A stretch of 64,000 bases of DNA. Source: Citrobacter sp. JGM124. GTDB taxonomy: Bacteria > Pseudomonadota > Gammaproteobacteria > Enterobacterales > Enterobacteriaceae. The first letter of the stretch is position 1. Each line of letters starts with the position of its first letter. The stretch is from positions 162,936 to 226,935 of the forward strand of contig NZ_JAERJD010000009.1 in NCBI RefSeq assembly GCF_018257795.1. Reading direction: 5' to 3'. The notes below the pieces were generated by a model. It had not been told where the DNA came from, searched no databases, and saw nothing but the letters and a program-made list of their open reading frames with translations. The position numbers and the translations under genes were made by a program. Shown piece by piece: positions 10,815 to 21,496 of this stretch.

Positions 10815-11293
10815 TGCGTATCGGACATGGCTTTGATGTTCATGCTTTTGGCGGCGAAGGCCCTATTGTGATGGGGGGCGTTCGTATTCCCTATGAAAAA
10901 GGGTTACTGGCCCATTCCGATGGTGATGTCGTTCTGCATGCCTTGACCGATGCCTTACTGGGTGCCGCTGCCTTAGGGGATATTGGTAAACTTTTCCCTG
11001 ATACTGATGATGCCTACAAAGGTGCAGATAGCCGCGAATTGCTACGGGAAGCATGGCGTCGTATCCAGGCTTGCGGCTACACTTTAGGAAACGTGGATAT
11101 CACGATAATTGCCCAGTCCCCTAAAATGGCTCCGCATATTCCCCAAATGCGTATTTTTATTGCTGAAGACCTGGGTTGTCATATGGATGATGTTAACGTC
11201 AAGGCCACCACCAGTGAAAAGCTGGGGTTTACTGGTCGTGGTGAAGGTATCGCTTGTGCCGCCGTCGCGTTATTACAGAAGGCTCGTCCCTGA
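10814..11293 (+). CDS. ispF: 2-C-methyl-D-erythritol 2,4-cyclodiphosphate synthase IspF
   Basis: IspF (159 residues) cyclises CDP-methylerythritol phosphate, two steps after IspD. The zinc ligands are visible in GFDVHAF near the N-terminus and in the [16 protein letters not shown] helix. [15 protein letters not shown] near the end binds the CMP moiety. It overlaps ispD at its start and truD at its stop, so all three are probably cotranslated. Confidence 0.98.
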   Translation: MRIGHGFDVHAFGGEGPIVMGGVRIPYEKGLLAHSDGDVVLHALTDALLGAAALGDIGKLFPDTDDAYKGADSRELLREAWRRIQACGYTLGNVDITIIAQSPKMAPHIPQMRIFIAEDLGCHMDDVNVKATTSEKLGFTGRGEGIACAAVALLQKARP

Positions 11294-12339
11294 TGGATAT
11301 GCAAAACCTGACCTGGCTTCACGAAAAGCCTGTGGGGAATGGTGTTATTAAAGCCAGCCCGGAAGACTTTATTGTTACTGAAGATTTAGGCTTTGCGCCT
11401 GATGGTGATGGCGAGCATCTGCTGTTGCGAATCCGTAAAACAGGTTGCAATACACGCTTTGTTGCTGATGCCCTGGCTAAATTTCTCAAAGTTCCCCCTC
11501 GTGAAGTCAGTTTTGCTGGTCAGAAAGATCGGCATGCGATAACTGAGCAGTGGTTTTGTGTGCGGTTGCCTGGTAAAGAGATGCCGGATATGCGCCCCTT
11601 TACGCTTGAGGGATGTGAAGTTCTGGAATATGCCCGTCATCGCCGTAAACTCCGCCTGGGAGTGCTAAAAGGAAATTACTTTAAGCTTGTACTGCGTGAT
11701 ATCAGTGATGGTTATGATGCGGAAATTCGCTTACAGGCCGTTGCTAAGGTAGGGGTTCCCAATTATTTTGGTAGCCAGCGTTTTGGTATTAATGGCAGTA
11801 ACCTGCTTCAGGCACAACGCTGGGCACAAAGTAATGCTCCACTACGGGACAGAAGCAAACGTAGTTTTTGGTTATCTGCTGCCCGTAGTGCTCTGTTTAA
11901 CCAAATTGTCAGTACCAGACTGGCAGAAAAAGAGATTAATCAGATTATCGTGGGTGATGCTTTACAACTGGCTGGCCGTGGTAGCTGGTTTGTTGCAACG
12001 GCAGAAGAACATGACACACTGCAGGCTCGTGTCGATCATGAAGAGCTATTAATCACCGCTGCATTACCTGGTGATGGCGAATGGGGGACACAAGGCGAAG
12101 CACTGGCATTCGAGCAGGCTTGTGTGGCGGAAGAACAGATACTGTCAGGTTTGTTAAAACGTGAGCGTGTTGAAGCTGCGCGCCGGGCTATGCTGGTAAA
12201 ACCTCAGCATTTCACCTGGCACTGGCAAGGGGATACGGTTGTTGAGCTTAAATTCTGGTTACCTGCAGGGAGTTTTGCCACGAGCCTGGTACGCGAGGTT
12301 ATTAACACTGGTGGTGAAGAAAATAACATCTCGGAGTAG
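11293..12339 (+). CDS. truD: tRNA pseudouridine(13) synthase TruD
   Basis: TruD isomerises uridine 13 of tRNA-Glu and some other tRNAs. The catalytic Asp lies in the [14 protein letters not shown] motif. [11 protein letters not shown] and the [17 protein letters not shown] insertion-domain motif are conserved. The ATG at 11293 overlaps the ispF stop (TGATG) and gives 348 residues, one fewer than E. coli. In E. coli the surE start overlaps truD. Here a gap of roughly 700 bp separates them. Confidence 0.96.
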   Translation: MDMQNLTWLHEKPVGNGVIKASPEDFIVTEDLGFAPDGDGEHLLLRIRKTGCNTRFVADALAKFLKVPPREVSFAGQKDRHAITEQWFCVRLPGKEMPDMRPFTLEGCEVLEYARHRRKLRLGVLKGNYFKLVLRDISDGYDAEIRLQAVAKVGVPNYFGSQRFGINGSNLLQAQRWAQSNAPLRDRSKRSFWLSAARSALFNQIVSTRLAEKEINQIIVGDALQLAGRGSWFVATAEEHDTLQARVDHEELLITAALPGDGEWGTQGEALAFEQACVAEEQILSGLLKRERVEAARRAMLVKPQHFTWHWQGDTVVELKFWLPAGSFATSLVREVINTGGEENNISE

Positions 12340-12371
12340 TGTATCTTTGAGGGATGAAGCCCACCTTCATT

Positions 12372-12415
12372 AAGCAGGTAGTCATTTTTTAAAGGGCTAT
12401 CTGCCCCTGCTTTTC
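12372..12415 (+). terminator. Candidate terminator after truD
   Basis: AAGCAGG (12372-12378) can pair with CCTGCTT (12406-12412), enclosing a smaller GGGC/GCCC hairpin (12394-12397 with 12403-12406). The structure runs into TTTTC. Either fold gives a GC-rich stem followed by T residues. The position, just past the truD stop and ahead of a long gap, suits a terminator, though the T-run is short. Confidence 0.45.
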
Positions 12416-12908
12416 TCGCCTGAAGTAACCAGCTCCCGGTACATCAACACCGGACTGGCATCAATCTCTGGTATTAAAGACGGGTATGATGGCGTGTCTC
12501 ACCGCAGGTGAAACGACACGTTGTTAACCCGTAGAACTCCACATGTCCAAGTATGTATCCATGGCCTGTTTTTCTCGTTCTTTTTACTGACAGATACTTT
12601 ATTTCAACGTGATCGTATTGAGCTTGTGGATAGTATTGGTTAAGTATCATCTGGATAGTGACGCTCAACGTATTCCGCACCGGTGGGCAGTATATTGGCT
12701 TATCATGGAGATAACCGGGGTTATTCATTAATGATTTCCATGCCACAGAGGATGAATGAAGATGTTACGGGATCACCACCAGGTTGGGGGGGCGCAGTCT
12801 TATTAAGCCCTGTTTGTCTGGCTGATGATGGTATCTGATGGCACCAGTACAGGGTAAGGTATTGATGCCCAAAACCGAGCGCCTCTGTACTGGCGGTCAT
12901 GCATGTTG

Positions 12909-12917
12909 TGCTAGAAT
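12909..12917 (+). promoter_or_regulatory. Candidate extended -10 element for surE-pcm
   Basis: TGCTAGAAT fits an extended -10 element (TGn followed by TAGAAT), about 130 bp before the surE ATG. No good -35 hexamer stands at the right distance, which is acceptable for extended -10 promoters. Because the truD-surE overlap is lost here, surE needs its own promoter. The assignment is tentative. Confidence 0.35.
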
Positions 12918-13048
12918 CTTCTGTCAGCAGCCAGTGTTTACATTACCATCACGTTATCCTGTGGGGATAAGTGAACGCGCTTTTAGACAGGACAATAATT
13001 AGAACAATAATAGTAATTATTTATTTAAAACAATGGGATGTTGTTTCG

Positions 13049-13810
13049 ATGAGAATTTTGCTGAGTAACGATGACGGTGTGTATGCACCAGGTATTCAGA
13101 TATTAGCTAACGCATTACGGGAATTTTCTGAAGTACAGGTTATAGCGCCGGACAGAAACCGGAGTGGTGCTTCTAACGCATTAACGCTTGAGTCGCCCTT
13201 ACGCACTTCGACCCTGGCAAACGGTGACATATCCGTCCAGATGGGAACTCCAACGGATTGTGTCTATCTTGGGGTTAATGCCCTGATGCGACCAGGGCCA
13301 GATATTGTGATTTCAGGCATCAATGCGGGGCCTAATCTGGGGGATGATGTCATCTATTCCGGAACGGTTGCTGCGGCGATGGAAGGCCGCCATCTGGGCT
13401 TACCAGCCCTGGCTGTGTCTCTTAATGGACATCAATATTATGAAACGGCCGCAGCGATTACCTGTCTTCTGTTACGGGCATTAGTACGCGAACCCCTGCG
13501 TACTGGGCGGATTCTTAATATTAATGTCCCTGATTTACCACTTGAGAGAATTAAAGGTATTCGCGTTACTCGTTGCGGTAGTCGCCATCCTGCGGATCAG
13601 GTTATTGCGCAGCAGGACCCTCGTGGTCATACAGTTTACTGGATTGGTCCACCAGGAGAGCAGCTCGATGCGGCGCCAGATACTGATTTTGCCGCAATAG
13701 ATGAGGGATATGTATCAGTGACCCCGCTTCATGTTGATCTCACTGCACACCGAGCTCATGAAGTGGTTAGTGCCTGGCTGGTGAAAGCCGGAGTAGAACA
13801 TCAATGGTAA
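13049..13810 (+). CDS. surE: 5'/3'-nucleotidase SurE
   Basis: SurE is a metal-dependent phosphatase acting on nucleoside monophosphates and short polyphosphate, linked to stationary-phase survival. The N-terminal [16 protein letters not shown] carries the Asp-Asp metal ligands. [13 protein letters not shown] and [25 protein letters not shown] are family signatures. The ATG at 13049 gives 253 residues, as in E. coli. A longer upstream extension has no support. The end overlaps pcm by 7 bp. Confidence 0.96.
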   Translation: MRILLSNDDGVYAPGIQILANALREFSEVQVIAPDRNRSGASNALTLESPLRTSTLANGDISVQMGTPTDCVYLGVNALMRPGPDIVISGINAGPNLGDDVIYSGTVAAAMEGRHLGLPALAVSLNGHQYYETAAAITCLLLRALVREPLRTGRILNINVPDLPLERIKGIRVTRCGSRHPADQVIAQQDPRGHTVYWIGPPGEQLDAAPDTDFAAIDEGYVSVTPLHVDLTAHRAHEVVSAWLVKAGVEHQW

Positions 13811-14430
13811 GTCGTCGTGTACAAACGCTTCTTGAACAGTTACGTGTTCAGGGAATTAAGAATGAGCAAGTGTTGGCTGCTTTGACAGAAGTGCCACGAG
13901 AGATGTTTGTCGATGAAGCCTTTGAACATAAAGTTTGGGAAAATACCGCCTTACCCATTGGTTCTGGCCAGACAATCTCTCAGCCTTATATGGTTGCACG
14001 GATGACCGAGCTATTGGCACTGACGCCCCAGTCAAAAGTGCTGGAGATTGGTACAGGATCTGGCTACCAGACCGCGATACTGGCGAATTTAGTTGAACAT
14101 GTGTGTTCAGTTGAACGGATTAAGAGTCTACAGTGGCAAGCCAGACGTCGTTTGAAACAGCTTGATTTACATAATATTTCCACACGGCATGGTGATGGCT
14201 GGGAAGGGTGGAAAGCAAAAGCTCCGTTTGATGCCATCATCGTTACAGCAGCACCTTCAGAAATACCTGTCGCGTTACTGGAACAACTCACCGATGGCGG
14301 TATTATGGTGCTGCCTGTTGGAGAAGAACAGCAGGTACTGAAACGTATCCGCCGCCAGGGAGGGGATTTTTTAGTTGAAACGATAGAGGCCGTGCGTTTT
14401 GTTCCCTTAATCCGTGGTGAGTTATCATAA
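13804..14430 (+). CDS. pcm: Protein-L-isoaspartate O-methyltransferase Pcm
   Basis: Pcm (208 residues) methylates L-isoaspartyl residues in aged proteins so that they can revert to aspartate. Motif I of the S-adenosylmethionine-binding fold is [16 protein letters not shown]. The pre-motif region [18 protein letters not shown] and the later [11 protein letters not shown] and GGIMVLPVG segments are typical of the family. It overlaps surE by 7 bp, the usual enteric arrangement, and precedes nlpD. Confidence 0.97.
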   Translation: MVSRRVQTLLEQLRVQGIKNEQVLAALTEVPREMFVDEAFEHKVWENTALPIGSGQTISQPYMVARMTELLALTPQSKVLEIGTGSGYQTAILANLVEHVCSVERIKSLQWQARRRLKQLDLHNISTRHGDGWEGWKAKAPFDAIIVTAAPSEIPVALLEQLTDGGIMVLPVGEEQQVLKRIRRQGGDFLVETIEAVRFVPLIRGELS

Positions 14431-14667
14431 GCGCTTAATAGCAAAACCACAGGTCGACTTGATTAGGTATTATTTAGAAATAACTGGCATTTTTTTTCTT
14501 TGTTTTTATATAGTATTTTCATGTGGATATATCGACAATGGTCCAGGGTTTTGACAAGTACAGATCTTTGCGTGTCGATGTGTATAGACAGACCATTTAA
14601 TTTGGCTAACATCTAAGTGGCCTGAAGTGTGACGGGCATATGCCATTGTTTTTATTTTGGGGGATAC

Positions 14668-15780
14668 ATGAGCGCAGGAAGCCCAACTTTTTCTTTACGC
14701 CGGGTAGCGATGTTAACACTTGGGAGCCTGTGGTTAGTCGGGTGTTCCAGTAATAACTCACAAGCGCCAATTAGCTCTGTTGGGGATAATAGTAGTCAGA
14801 CGGGATCATCCAGAGGTAGCCTGTTGGTCACCAAACCCCCGACGATGACATCCACCGTGCCAGCGCATCCTCAGATACAGTCAGTACAACAACCTGTTGT
14901 GCAGACTCAGGCTGCACCGACTGTCTCCTCTGAGCCAGTTCAGACGCAAAATGGGCGTATCGTTTATAACCGCCAGTATGGCAACATCCCTAAGGGAAGT
15001 TATGCTGGTGGCAACACATATAGTGTGAAACGCGGAGATACCCTTTTTTATATCGCCTGGATAACTGGGAACGATTTCCGTGATCTTGCACAACGTAACA
15101 ATATCTCTGCGCCTTATAATCTTGAGGTCGGTCAAACGTTACATGTTGTAAACTCATCCGGCGTTCCTATTACTGGTGGGAATGCGATCACCGCAGCAGA
15201 CAGCCGTGAACAACAGGCAATCAAGCCTTCTGTGCAAAATAACAGCACAGCAGTTGCGTCCAGAACAACAATTACGTATTCTGAGGATTCAGGCGAAGAT
15301 AAAACTAACACGTTGTCGTCAGGTAATGGTTCATTGAACCGTCCAGTTACGGCGCCAGCGGTCAGTAATACCGAACCGACCGTCAGTAGTACTTCAAATA
15401 GTGCACCGATTTCATCGTGGCGCTGGCCTACTGAAGGTAAAGTTATTGAAACCTTTGCTGCCACCGAAGGGGGTAATAAAGGGATCGATATTGCAGGCAG
15501 TAGTGGACAGGCTATTGTCGCGACCGCCCCTGGCCGCGTTGTATATGCCGGTAACGCACTGCGCGGTTACGGTAATCTAATTATCATAAAACACAATGAT
15601 GATTACCTGAGTGCCTACGCCCATAATGATAAAATGCTGGTCCGGGAACAAGAGGACATCAAGGCGGGGCAGAAAATTGCTACCATGGGTAGCACCGGAA
15701 CCAGTTCTACACGTTTGCATTTTGAAATTCGTTACAAGGGGAAATCCGTAAACCCGTTGCGTTATTTACCGCAACGATGA
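14668..15780 (+). CDS. nlpD: Murein hydrolase activator NlpD
   Basis: NlpD is an outer-membrane lipoprotein that activates the amidase AmiC at the septum. The 370-residue product has a lipoprotein signal with lipobox LVGC, a low-complexity Ser/Thr/Gln linker, one LysM domain ([29 protein letters not shown] begins near residue 113, split here for length) and a C-terminal LytM domain. In the LytM domain the first metal-ligand His is replaced (GNKGIDIAG). This is expected, since NlpD is a non-catalytic activator. I start at the ATG at 14668. In enteric bacteria the main rpoS promoter lies inside this gene. Confidence 0.95.
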   Translation: MSAGSPTFSLRRVAMLTLGSLWLVGCSSNNSQAPISSVGDNSSQTGSSRGSLLVTKPPTMTSTVPAHPQIQSVQQPVVQTQAAPTVSSEPVQTQNGRIVYNRQYGNIPKGSYAGGNTYSVKRGDTLFYIAWITGNDFRDLAQRNNISAPYNLEVGQTLHVVNSSGVPITGGNAITAADSREQQAIKPSVQNNSTAVASRTTITYSEDSGEDKTNTLSSGNGSLNRPVTAPAVSNTEPTVSSTSNSAPISSWRWPTEGKVIETFAATEGGNKGIDIAGSSGQAIVATAPGRVVYAGNALRGYGNLIIIKHNDDYLSAYAHNDKMLVREQEDIKAGQKIATMGSTGTSSTRLHFEIRYKGKSVNPLRYLPQR

Positions 15781-15835
15781 ATCGCAATACACAAGTATGT
15801 GTTTTTGCATAGGGATCACGGGTAGGAGCCACCTT

Positions 15836-16828
15836 ATGAGTCAGAATACGCTGAAGGTTAGTGAGTTAAACGAAGACGCGGAATATGATGAAAGCAGCAT
15901 TGAGGTTTTTGATGAAAAAGCCCTTGTAGACGAGGACTCCAGTGACGGCGATATCTCAGATGATGAGCTATTGTCGCAGGGGGCTAACCAGCGTGTGCTG
16001 GATGCCACTCAGTTGTATCTTGGAGAAATTGGCTACTCACCGTTACTAACAGCGGAAGAAGAAGTTTATTTTGCACGTCGTTCTTTACGTGGGGATGTTT
16101 CATCACGCCGAAGAATGATTGAAAGTAACCTTCGTCTGGTAGTTAAGATCTCCCGTCGGTATAGTAATCGCGGTTTGGCTTTACTTGACCTGATCGAAGA
16201 AGGTAATTTGGGTTTGATCCGTGCAGTTGAAAAATTTGATCCTGAACGTGGATTCCGTTTTTCAACCTACGCGACTTGGTGGATTCGCCAGACTATTGAA
16301 CGGGCTATTATGAACCAAACCCGAACAATACGTTTGCCTATCCATATAGTAAAAGAACTCAATGTCTATTTACGTACAGCACGTGAACTTTCTCACAAGT
16401 TAGATCATGAGCCAAGTGCGGAAGAGATAGCGCAACAACTTGATAAACCAGTTGATGACGTAAGTAGAATGCTTCGCCTTAATGAGCGTATCTCTTCAAT
16501 TGATACCCCACTCGGTGGGGACTCAGAGAAGGGTTTGCTGGATATTCTGGCAGACGAAAAAGATAACGGCCCGGAAGAGGCAACACAAAACGATGATATT
16601 AAACAAAGCATCGTAAAGTGGTTGTTTGAACTGAATGCAAAGCAACGTGAAGTATTAGCTCGTCGTTTTGGACTGCTGGGTTATGAAGCTGCAACACTTG
16701 AGGACGTTGGTCGCGAAATTGGGTTAACACGTGAACGAGTACGTCAGATTCAGGTTGAAGGCTTACGACGGTTACGTGAAATATTGCAGACACAAGGACT
16801 GAACATCGAGGCGCTATTCAGGGAATAA
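15836..16828 (+). CDS. rpoS: RNA polymerase sigma factor RpoS (sigma-38)
   Basis: RpoS is the general stress and stationary-phase sigma factor. The ATG at 15836 follows GGTAGGAG and gives 330 residues, the E. coli length. Region 1.2/2 features are present ([69 protein letters not shown]). Region 3 and region 4.2 follow ([27 protein letters not shown]). It is intact, whereas rpoS is often mutated in cultured strains. It is followed by a terminator shared with convergent mutS. Confidence 0.98.
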   Translation: MSQNTLKVSELNEDAEYDESSIEVFDEKALVDEDSSDGDISDDELLSQGANQRVLDATQLYLGEIGYSPLLTAEEEVYFARRSLRGDVSSRRRMIESNLRLVVKISRRYSNRGLALLDLIEEGNLGLIRAVEKFDPERGFRFSTYATWWIRQTIERAIMNQTRTIRLPIHIVKELNVYLRTARELSHKLDHEPSAEEIAQQLDKPVDDVSRMLRLNERISSIDTPLGGDSEKGLLDILADEKDNGPEEATQNDDIKQSIVKWLFELNAKQREVLARRFGLLGYEAATLEDVGREIGLTRERVRQIQVEGLRRLREILQTQGLNIEALFRE

Positions 16829-16840
16829 ATATTCAAGTAA

Positions 16841-16871
16841 AAAGGCGGTGATGCAAATCACCGCCTTTTTT
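16841..16871. terminator. Bidirectional terminator between rpoS and mutS
   Basis: AAAGGCGGTGAT and ATCACCGCCTTT form a 12-bp stem around a four-base GCAA loop. T-runs follow on the top strand, and there is an A-rich flank on the other side. The position between two convergent genes suggests that it serves both. Confidence 0.88.
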
Positions 16872-16928
16872 CTTTTCTGGATTATAAACACAGTTGTGAC
16901 GTAATGTGTATACAACGTATTGTAGGCA

Positions 16929-19496
16929 TCAGACCATGTTTTTCAGACGATAAATCCATTCCAGGGCCTGACGTGGGGACAAGCTATCGGGATCAATATT
17001 TTCCAGTGCTTCCAGTGCCGGGGAAGTTTCCTCTTCAACACTCAGCAGGGACATCTGTGAGCCATCAACCTGACTGGCCGCAACACTGCCCGACATACTC
17101 TCAAGCTCCCGGAGTTTTTGGCGAGCACGTTTGATCACATCTTTAGGGACACCGGCTAAAGCGGCAACGGCAAGACCATAGCTTTTACTCGCAGCACCAT
17201 CCTGCACATTGTGCATGAAAGCGATGCTCTCACCATGCTCAACGGCATCCAGGTGTACATTGATTACCCCTTCCATTTTTTCTGGTAGTGTTGTCAACTC
17301 AAAATAGTGGGTGGCAAACAGTGTCAGTGCTTTAATTCGGTTTGCCAAATTTTCAACACAGGCCCAGGCCAGAGAGAGGCCATCATAGGTGGAGGTTCCC
17401 CTTCCTATTTCATCCATCAAGACCAGACTGTGCTCTGTCGCATTATGAAGAATATTTGCTGTTTCAGTCATTTCGACCATAAAAGTCGATCGTCCGGATG
17501 CCAGATCATCAGCAGCGCCAACACGGGTAAATATTCGGTCAACAGGGCCAATCTCAGCCTGCGTAGCAGGGACGAAGCTACCAATATAAGAAAGCAGCAC
17601 AATCAGTGCTGTTTGTCTCATATAGGTACTTTTCCCCCCCATATTAGGACCCGTAATGATGAGCATTCTACGCTGAGGCGATAAATTCAAAGGGTTAGCA
17701 ATAAAGGGCTCACTTAAAACCTGCTCAACAACAGGGTGACGAGCCTCAACCAACCTGACTCCTGGCTTGTCGGTCAATACGGGGCAGCTGTAGTTAAGTG
17801 TTTCGGCACGTTCAGCCAGGTTAACTAATACATCCAGTTCAGCCAGCGCTGCGGCACTTTTTTGTAATGCTTCAAGGTGTGGTAGCAACAAATCAAAGAG
17901 TTGTTCATATAGTTGCTTCTCCAGTGCTAATGCTTTCCCTTTTGACGTCAATACCTTATCTTCATACTCCTTTAGCTCGGGTATGATGTAACGCTCTGCA
18001 TTTTTAAGTGTCTGGCGACGAATATAATGAATGGGTACTAAGTGGCTCTGTCCACGACTGACCTGGATGTAGTAACCATGAACCCCATTGAATCCTACTT
18101 TTAACGTATCCAGCCCCAGCTTTTCACGCTCGCGGATCTCCAGGCGGTCGAGATAGTCAGTAGCACCATCAGCCAGAGCCCGCCACTCATCCAGTTCTTC
18201 ATGGTATCCCGGCGAAATGACCCCGCCATCACGTATTAAAACAGGCGGTGCTTCAATAATAGCCCGTTCGAGCAGTTCTCGTAGCTCGGTAAATTCGCCC
18301 ATATGCTGGCGTAACGCTTGTACTGATACGGGGTGAATATCCGCCAGGAGGCTGTTTAACAATGGCAACTGCTGAAAAGCATAACGCATTCGTGCGAGAT
18401 CCCGGGGCCGGGCAGTACGCAAGGCTAAACGTGCCAGAATACGTTCTAAATCCCCAACCTGCCTGAGTGTTGGCTGAATCTCTGCGCTGTAGTCCTGCAG
18501 TGCGGCAATAGCCTGCTGACGCTGGGTCAAAATATCAATATTACGCACTGGCGAGTGAAGCCAGCGTTTTAACATGCGGCTTCCCATTGGGGTGACCGTG
18601 CGGTCAAGAATCGATGCCAGCGTATTATCACCTCCTCCTGACAGATTCTGGGTTATCTCCAGATTACGTCGGGTGGCTGCATCCATAATGATGCTGTCTT
18701 GCTGACGCTCCATCATGACGGAACGAATATGGGGAAGGGAAGTACGCTGAGTATCTTTCACATACTGTAGCAAACAGCCTGCGGCACAAAGTGCATGGTG
18801 GGCATTCTCGACACCAAAACCCTTAAGGTCCCGGGTACCAAATTGCAGTATCAATTGCTGGCGTGCTGTCTCAATTTCAAACTCCCACAAAGGCCGACGA
18901 CGCAGGCCCCGACGCCCCTCAATCAACCTCATCTCGGCAAAGTTTTCTGCATACAGTAACTCGGCGGGATTGGTTCGCTGAAGTTCAGCGGCCATCGTTT
19001 CCTTATCTTGTGGCTCCGTCAGCAAAAAGCGACCAGAGCTAATATCAAGGGTGGCATAACCAAAACTGCCTTGCGTATGCCAGATGGCGGCTAACAGATT
19101 ATCCTGACGTTCCTGCAATAAAGCTTCATCACTAATGGTACCGGGAGTAACAATGCGTACCACTTTACGTTCAACCGGCCCTTTACTGGTAGCCGGATCG
19201 CCAACTTGTTCACAGATAGCGACCGACTCGCCCAATTGCACCAGTTTAGCCAGATAGTTCTCTACAGCGTGATGTGGCACACCGGCCATAGGGATTGGCT
19301 CGCCTGCAGATGCCCCGCGTTTGGTCAGTGAGATATCCAATAACTGTGAAGCCCGTTTAGCATCATCATAGAACAGCTCGTAGAAGTCCCCCATCCGGTA
19401 AAATAGCAGGATATCGGGGTGCTCTGCTTTAAGGCGGAGATACTGCTGCATCATGGGGGTGTGTGAATCCAGATTTTTACTGTCAATCGCAGACAT
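16929..19496 (-). CDS. mutS: DNA mismatch repair protein MutS
   Basis: MutS (855 residues) recognises mismatches and recruits MutL. The mismatch-wedging Phe-x-Glu motif is at GDFYELF near residue 38. The ABC-type ATPase domain shows Walker [11 protein letters not shown] and the signature and Walker B regions [10 protein letters not shown] and [24 protein letters not shown] follows. Length is within two residues of E. coli. It converges on rpoS, the ancestral enteric order. The variable stretch often found between mutS and rpoS is absent here. Confidence 0.98.
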   Translation of the reverse strand: MSAIDSKNLDSHTPMMQQYLRLKAEHPDILLFYRMGDFYELFYDDAKRASQLLDISLTKRGASAGEPIPMAGVPHHAVENYLAKLVQLGESVAICEQVGDPATSKGPVERKVVRIVTPGTISDEALLQERQDNLLAAIWHTQGSFGYATLDISSGRFLLTEPQDKETMAAELQRTNPAELLYAENFAEMRLIEGRRGLRRRPLWEFEIETARQQLILQFGTRDLKGFGVENAHHALCAAGCLLQYVKDTQRTSLPHIRSVMMERQQDSIIMDAATRRNLEITQNLSGGGDNTLASILDRTVTPMGSRMLKRWLHSPVRNIDILTQRQQAIAALQDYSAEIQPTLRQVGDLERILARLALRTARPRDLARMRYAFQQLPLLNSLLADIHPVSVQALRQHMGEFTELRELLERAIIEAPPVLIRDGGVISPGYHEELDEWRALADGATDYLDRLEIREREKLGLDTLKVGFNGVHGYYIQVSRGQSHLVPIHYIRRQTLKNAERYIIPELKEYEDKVLTSKGKALALEKQLYEQLFDLLLPHLEALQKSAAALAELDVLVNLAERAETLNYSCPVLTDKPGVRLVEARHPVVEQVLSEPFIANPLNLSPQRRMLIITGPNMGGKSTYMRQTALIVLLSYIGSFVPATQAEIGPVDRIFTRVGAADDLASGRSTFMVEMTETANILHNATEHSLVLMDEIGRGTSTYDGLSLAWACVENLANRIKALTLFATHYFELTTLPEKMEGVINVHLDAVEHGESIAFMHNVQDGAASKSYGLAVAALAGVPKDVIKRARQKLRELESMSGSVAASQVDGSQMSLLSVEEETSPALEALENIDPDSLSPRQALEWIYRLKNMV

Positions 19497-20410
19497 CTTT
19501 TTATTCCATTGAATTTTAATAAAATTGTGATTTTAATCGTTGTTATCAAGTATCACATTGTCTAATAAACACGAGTCGCTATATCCCAATAAATGACAGG
19601 AAAGGCTAAACTAACAGACTTTTTTACTGACGATATACTATCCTGGTGACCTGGTTGCTGTCACAGGTAAAAAATGGGGAATTTCACTTAAAATGTGATG
19701 TGCTCCTGACAGGTACAGGGGGTTGTGATTAAACGAGCCTGGACTGGACGCTTTTTAATCACTCTGGTGTGCGAAAAAAAGAATAGCCCGATATCGGGGG
19801 ACGGACAGAGAATAATACGTGTGTACTACCGACTGTAAGATATATCGTGGGGAATTATGTTATGAGATAATACTATTTCTATTCTTTTTTACTAAAAAAT
19901 GATTCACACAGTTGAATCATTGCACGTATTCAACGTCAATGGATAAAATACAATCAGTTTTTCCTTTTATATAAAGAATTAGTCTGAGATGTGAAAAATA
20001 TTATAAATGATAATGCCATTTCAACTCTCATAGGTTGTAAAAATATGTTATTCAATTAAATTATTAATTTTTTAAATTATGATGACAAATTTAATTATAA
20101 TTTAAATGTCGAGTTTAAATATTTTTAAATGTTTTTAATGTTACTTCTATCTTGCTGAATACACAGGCTTTTTGTTTTTTCATTATTTAACATTTTTTAG
20201 GTGATAGGAGTGGTTTGCTAAAATGCACGAAAAGTGAAAATTAGGCGATGAAGATACTCTGTTTCAAATTACTGAGCCGAATGACTTGTACAAATGAACA
20301 GAATTAAACAATAATCAAAAGTAATTTGAAGGCGTATGTCATCATTAATAACGATGACGATCGTTCAGTATTCTGCGTTAACAGTACTTACTTGTATGAA
20401 GATAAATTAA
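19497..20410. promoter_or_regulatory. Long AT-rich region upstream of flhD
   Basis: These 914 bp separate the divergent mutS and flhD starts. From about 19,860 onward the sequence is very AT-rich. No gene is supported. Long AT-rich leaders carrying many regulator sites are typical of flhDC in enteric bacteria, and this stretch probably holds the mutS promoter and the flhDC control region. I cannot assign individual CRP, H-NS or OmpR sites by eye. Confidence 0.45.
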
Positions 20411-20758
20411 ATGAAAAATATAAAACATAATGAACAGATTCAAAGTATACAGAGTGTGAATCTTTCATATTTGTTACTTGCACAACGATTAATCGAAGAT
20501 GACAGACTACTGGCATCGTTCAGGCTGGGGTTAAATGATGCGACTATCGAAATGATAAAGAATCTAGCATTGCCACAATTAATAAAACTCTCTTCCACAG
20601 GGCAACTTATTTGTCGACTGCGGCTGGATAACGAAGATGTCATTGAATGTTTAACTAAAGACTCACGCATTGATGCCCTGCAGCGTATTCATACCGGGAT
20701 CATTTTATCCACAGAACTACTCGATTCTCTGTCAGAAAGTCGTTCATCAATAGTCTAA
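20411..20758 (+). CDS. flhD: Flagellar transcriptional regulator FlhD
   Basis: FlhD pairs with FlhC in the FlhD4C2 complex that switches on class II flagellar genes. The 115-residue product shares the core NLSYLLLAQRLI, FRLGLND, LALPQLIKLSSTGQLICRLRLD and SRIDALQRIHTGIILSTELL blocks with E. coli FlhD. The N-terminus is diverged, with a few extra residues. It is followed by flhC after a 12-bp gap containing AGGAGG. The normal downstream motAB-che genes are absent. Sequence divergence leaves open whether this is the only copy in the genome. Confidence 0.9.
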   Translation: MKNIKHNEQIQSIQSVNLSYLLLAQRLIEDDRLLASFRLGLNDATIEMIKNLALPQLIKLSSTGQLICRLRLDNEDVIECLTKDSRIDALQRIHTGIILSTELLDSLSESRSSIV

Positions 20759-20770
20759 CAGGAGGGGGCG

Positions 20771-21295
20771 ATGGCAGAGAAAAGTATTCTCAAAGAAATT
20801 AATGATGCTCATATTGCAATGGAATTAATTTCTTTCGGCGCAAGGATGCAGGTACTGGAGAGTGAAACGAGTCTGAGCCGCAGAAGGTTACTACGATTAT
20901 ATAAAGAGATGAAAGGTTGCTCGCCACCTAAGGGGTTACTGCCTTTTTCTCCTGACTGGTTTATGACATGGGAGCAGAATGTACATGCATCCATGTTTTA
21001 TAATATATTTTTATTTTTACATAAAACCCGACCAGGACGGAATATCGAGCATATACTCGTGGCTTATAAGCTGTATCTGGAACAGTGTATTAATCACGCG
21101 ACGGAAAAACCGCTATTGGGTATTACCAGAGCCTGGACACTCATCCGATTCACTGAATGTGGCATGATTGACCATATCAGGTGTTGTCACTGTGGTGGCA
21201 TATTCATCGTCACGGCCAGTCATCTGTGTGATAAACAGTTTGTTTGCCGTTTATGCTGTATTCCTTCAAGAGCAGTTAAAAAATTAGTATGGTAA
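20771..21295 (+). CDS. flhC: Flagellar transcriptional regulator FlhC, short C-terminus
   Basis: FlhC is the DNA-contacting partner in FlhD4C2. The protein keeps AMELISFGARMQVLESETSLSRRRLLRLYKE, the PPKGLLPFSPDWFMTWEQNVHASMF core and the zinc-binding cysteines (CCHCGG at residues 138-143 and CRLCC near 159-163). It ends at residue 174 just after SRAVKK, whereas E. coli FlhC is 192 residues, so the C-terminal tail is missing. The AGGAGG ribosome binding site at 20760-20765 supports the start. It converges on the RIO1-type kinase gene across a hairpin. Confidence 0.9.
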   Translation: MAEKSILKEINDAHIAMELISFGARMQVLESETSLSRRRLLRLYKEMKGCSPPKGLLPFSPDWFMTWEQNVHASMFYNIFLFLHKTRPGRNIEHILVAYKLYLEQCINHATEKPLLGITRAWTLIRFTECGMIDHIRCCHCGGIFIVTASHLCDKQFVCRLCCIPSRAVKKLVW

Positions 21296-21424
21296 TAAAA
21301 TTATCTACTCTTACTTATTTAATGAAGAAATGATAATGGTGTTAATTTTTCATCCCATTGCCACAGGGTATTTAATCATTTATTCAATACAAGGGAAAAA
21401 ACAGCAGCAGAGCCTTACTTAATA

Positions 21425-21462
21425 AAAACCCACAGAACCATTATGAATGTGCTGTGGGTTTT
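21425..21462. terminator. Bidirectional terminator between flhC and the RIO kinase gene
   Basis: AAAACCCACAG (21425-21435) pairs perfectly with CTGTGGGTTTT (21452-21462) around a 16-base loop. The A and T ends give U-runs in both directions. The convergent genes on each side support a shared terminator. Confidence 0.8.
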
Positions 21463-21496
21463 CATCAGTAGGTGAATTCATCATTGAATAACTGCG

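Larger units (their letters stand above)
12340..13048. other. Non-coding insertion between truD and surE
   Basis: This 709-bp stretch replaces the truD-surE overlap of E. coli. The longest frame is a 90-residue one on the complement strand (12474-12746) that I do not recognise. It has no convincing ribosome binding site, and I do not call it. A 9-bp inverted repeat, CCAGTACAG (12844-12852) and CTGTACTGG (12885-12893), lies just before a candidate promoter. The remainder looks like degraded or regulatory DNA. Confidence 0.5.

Noticed and set aside
12474..12746. A 90-residue complement-strand frame between truD and surE, with a faint resemblance of its end (GLTTCR) to SymE-type proteins
   Set aside because: The match is a few residues only, the length and upstream part do not fit SymE, and no ribosome binding site is visible. 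I do not call it a gene.
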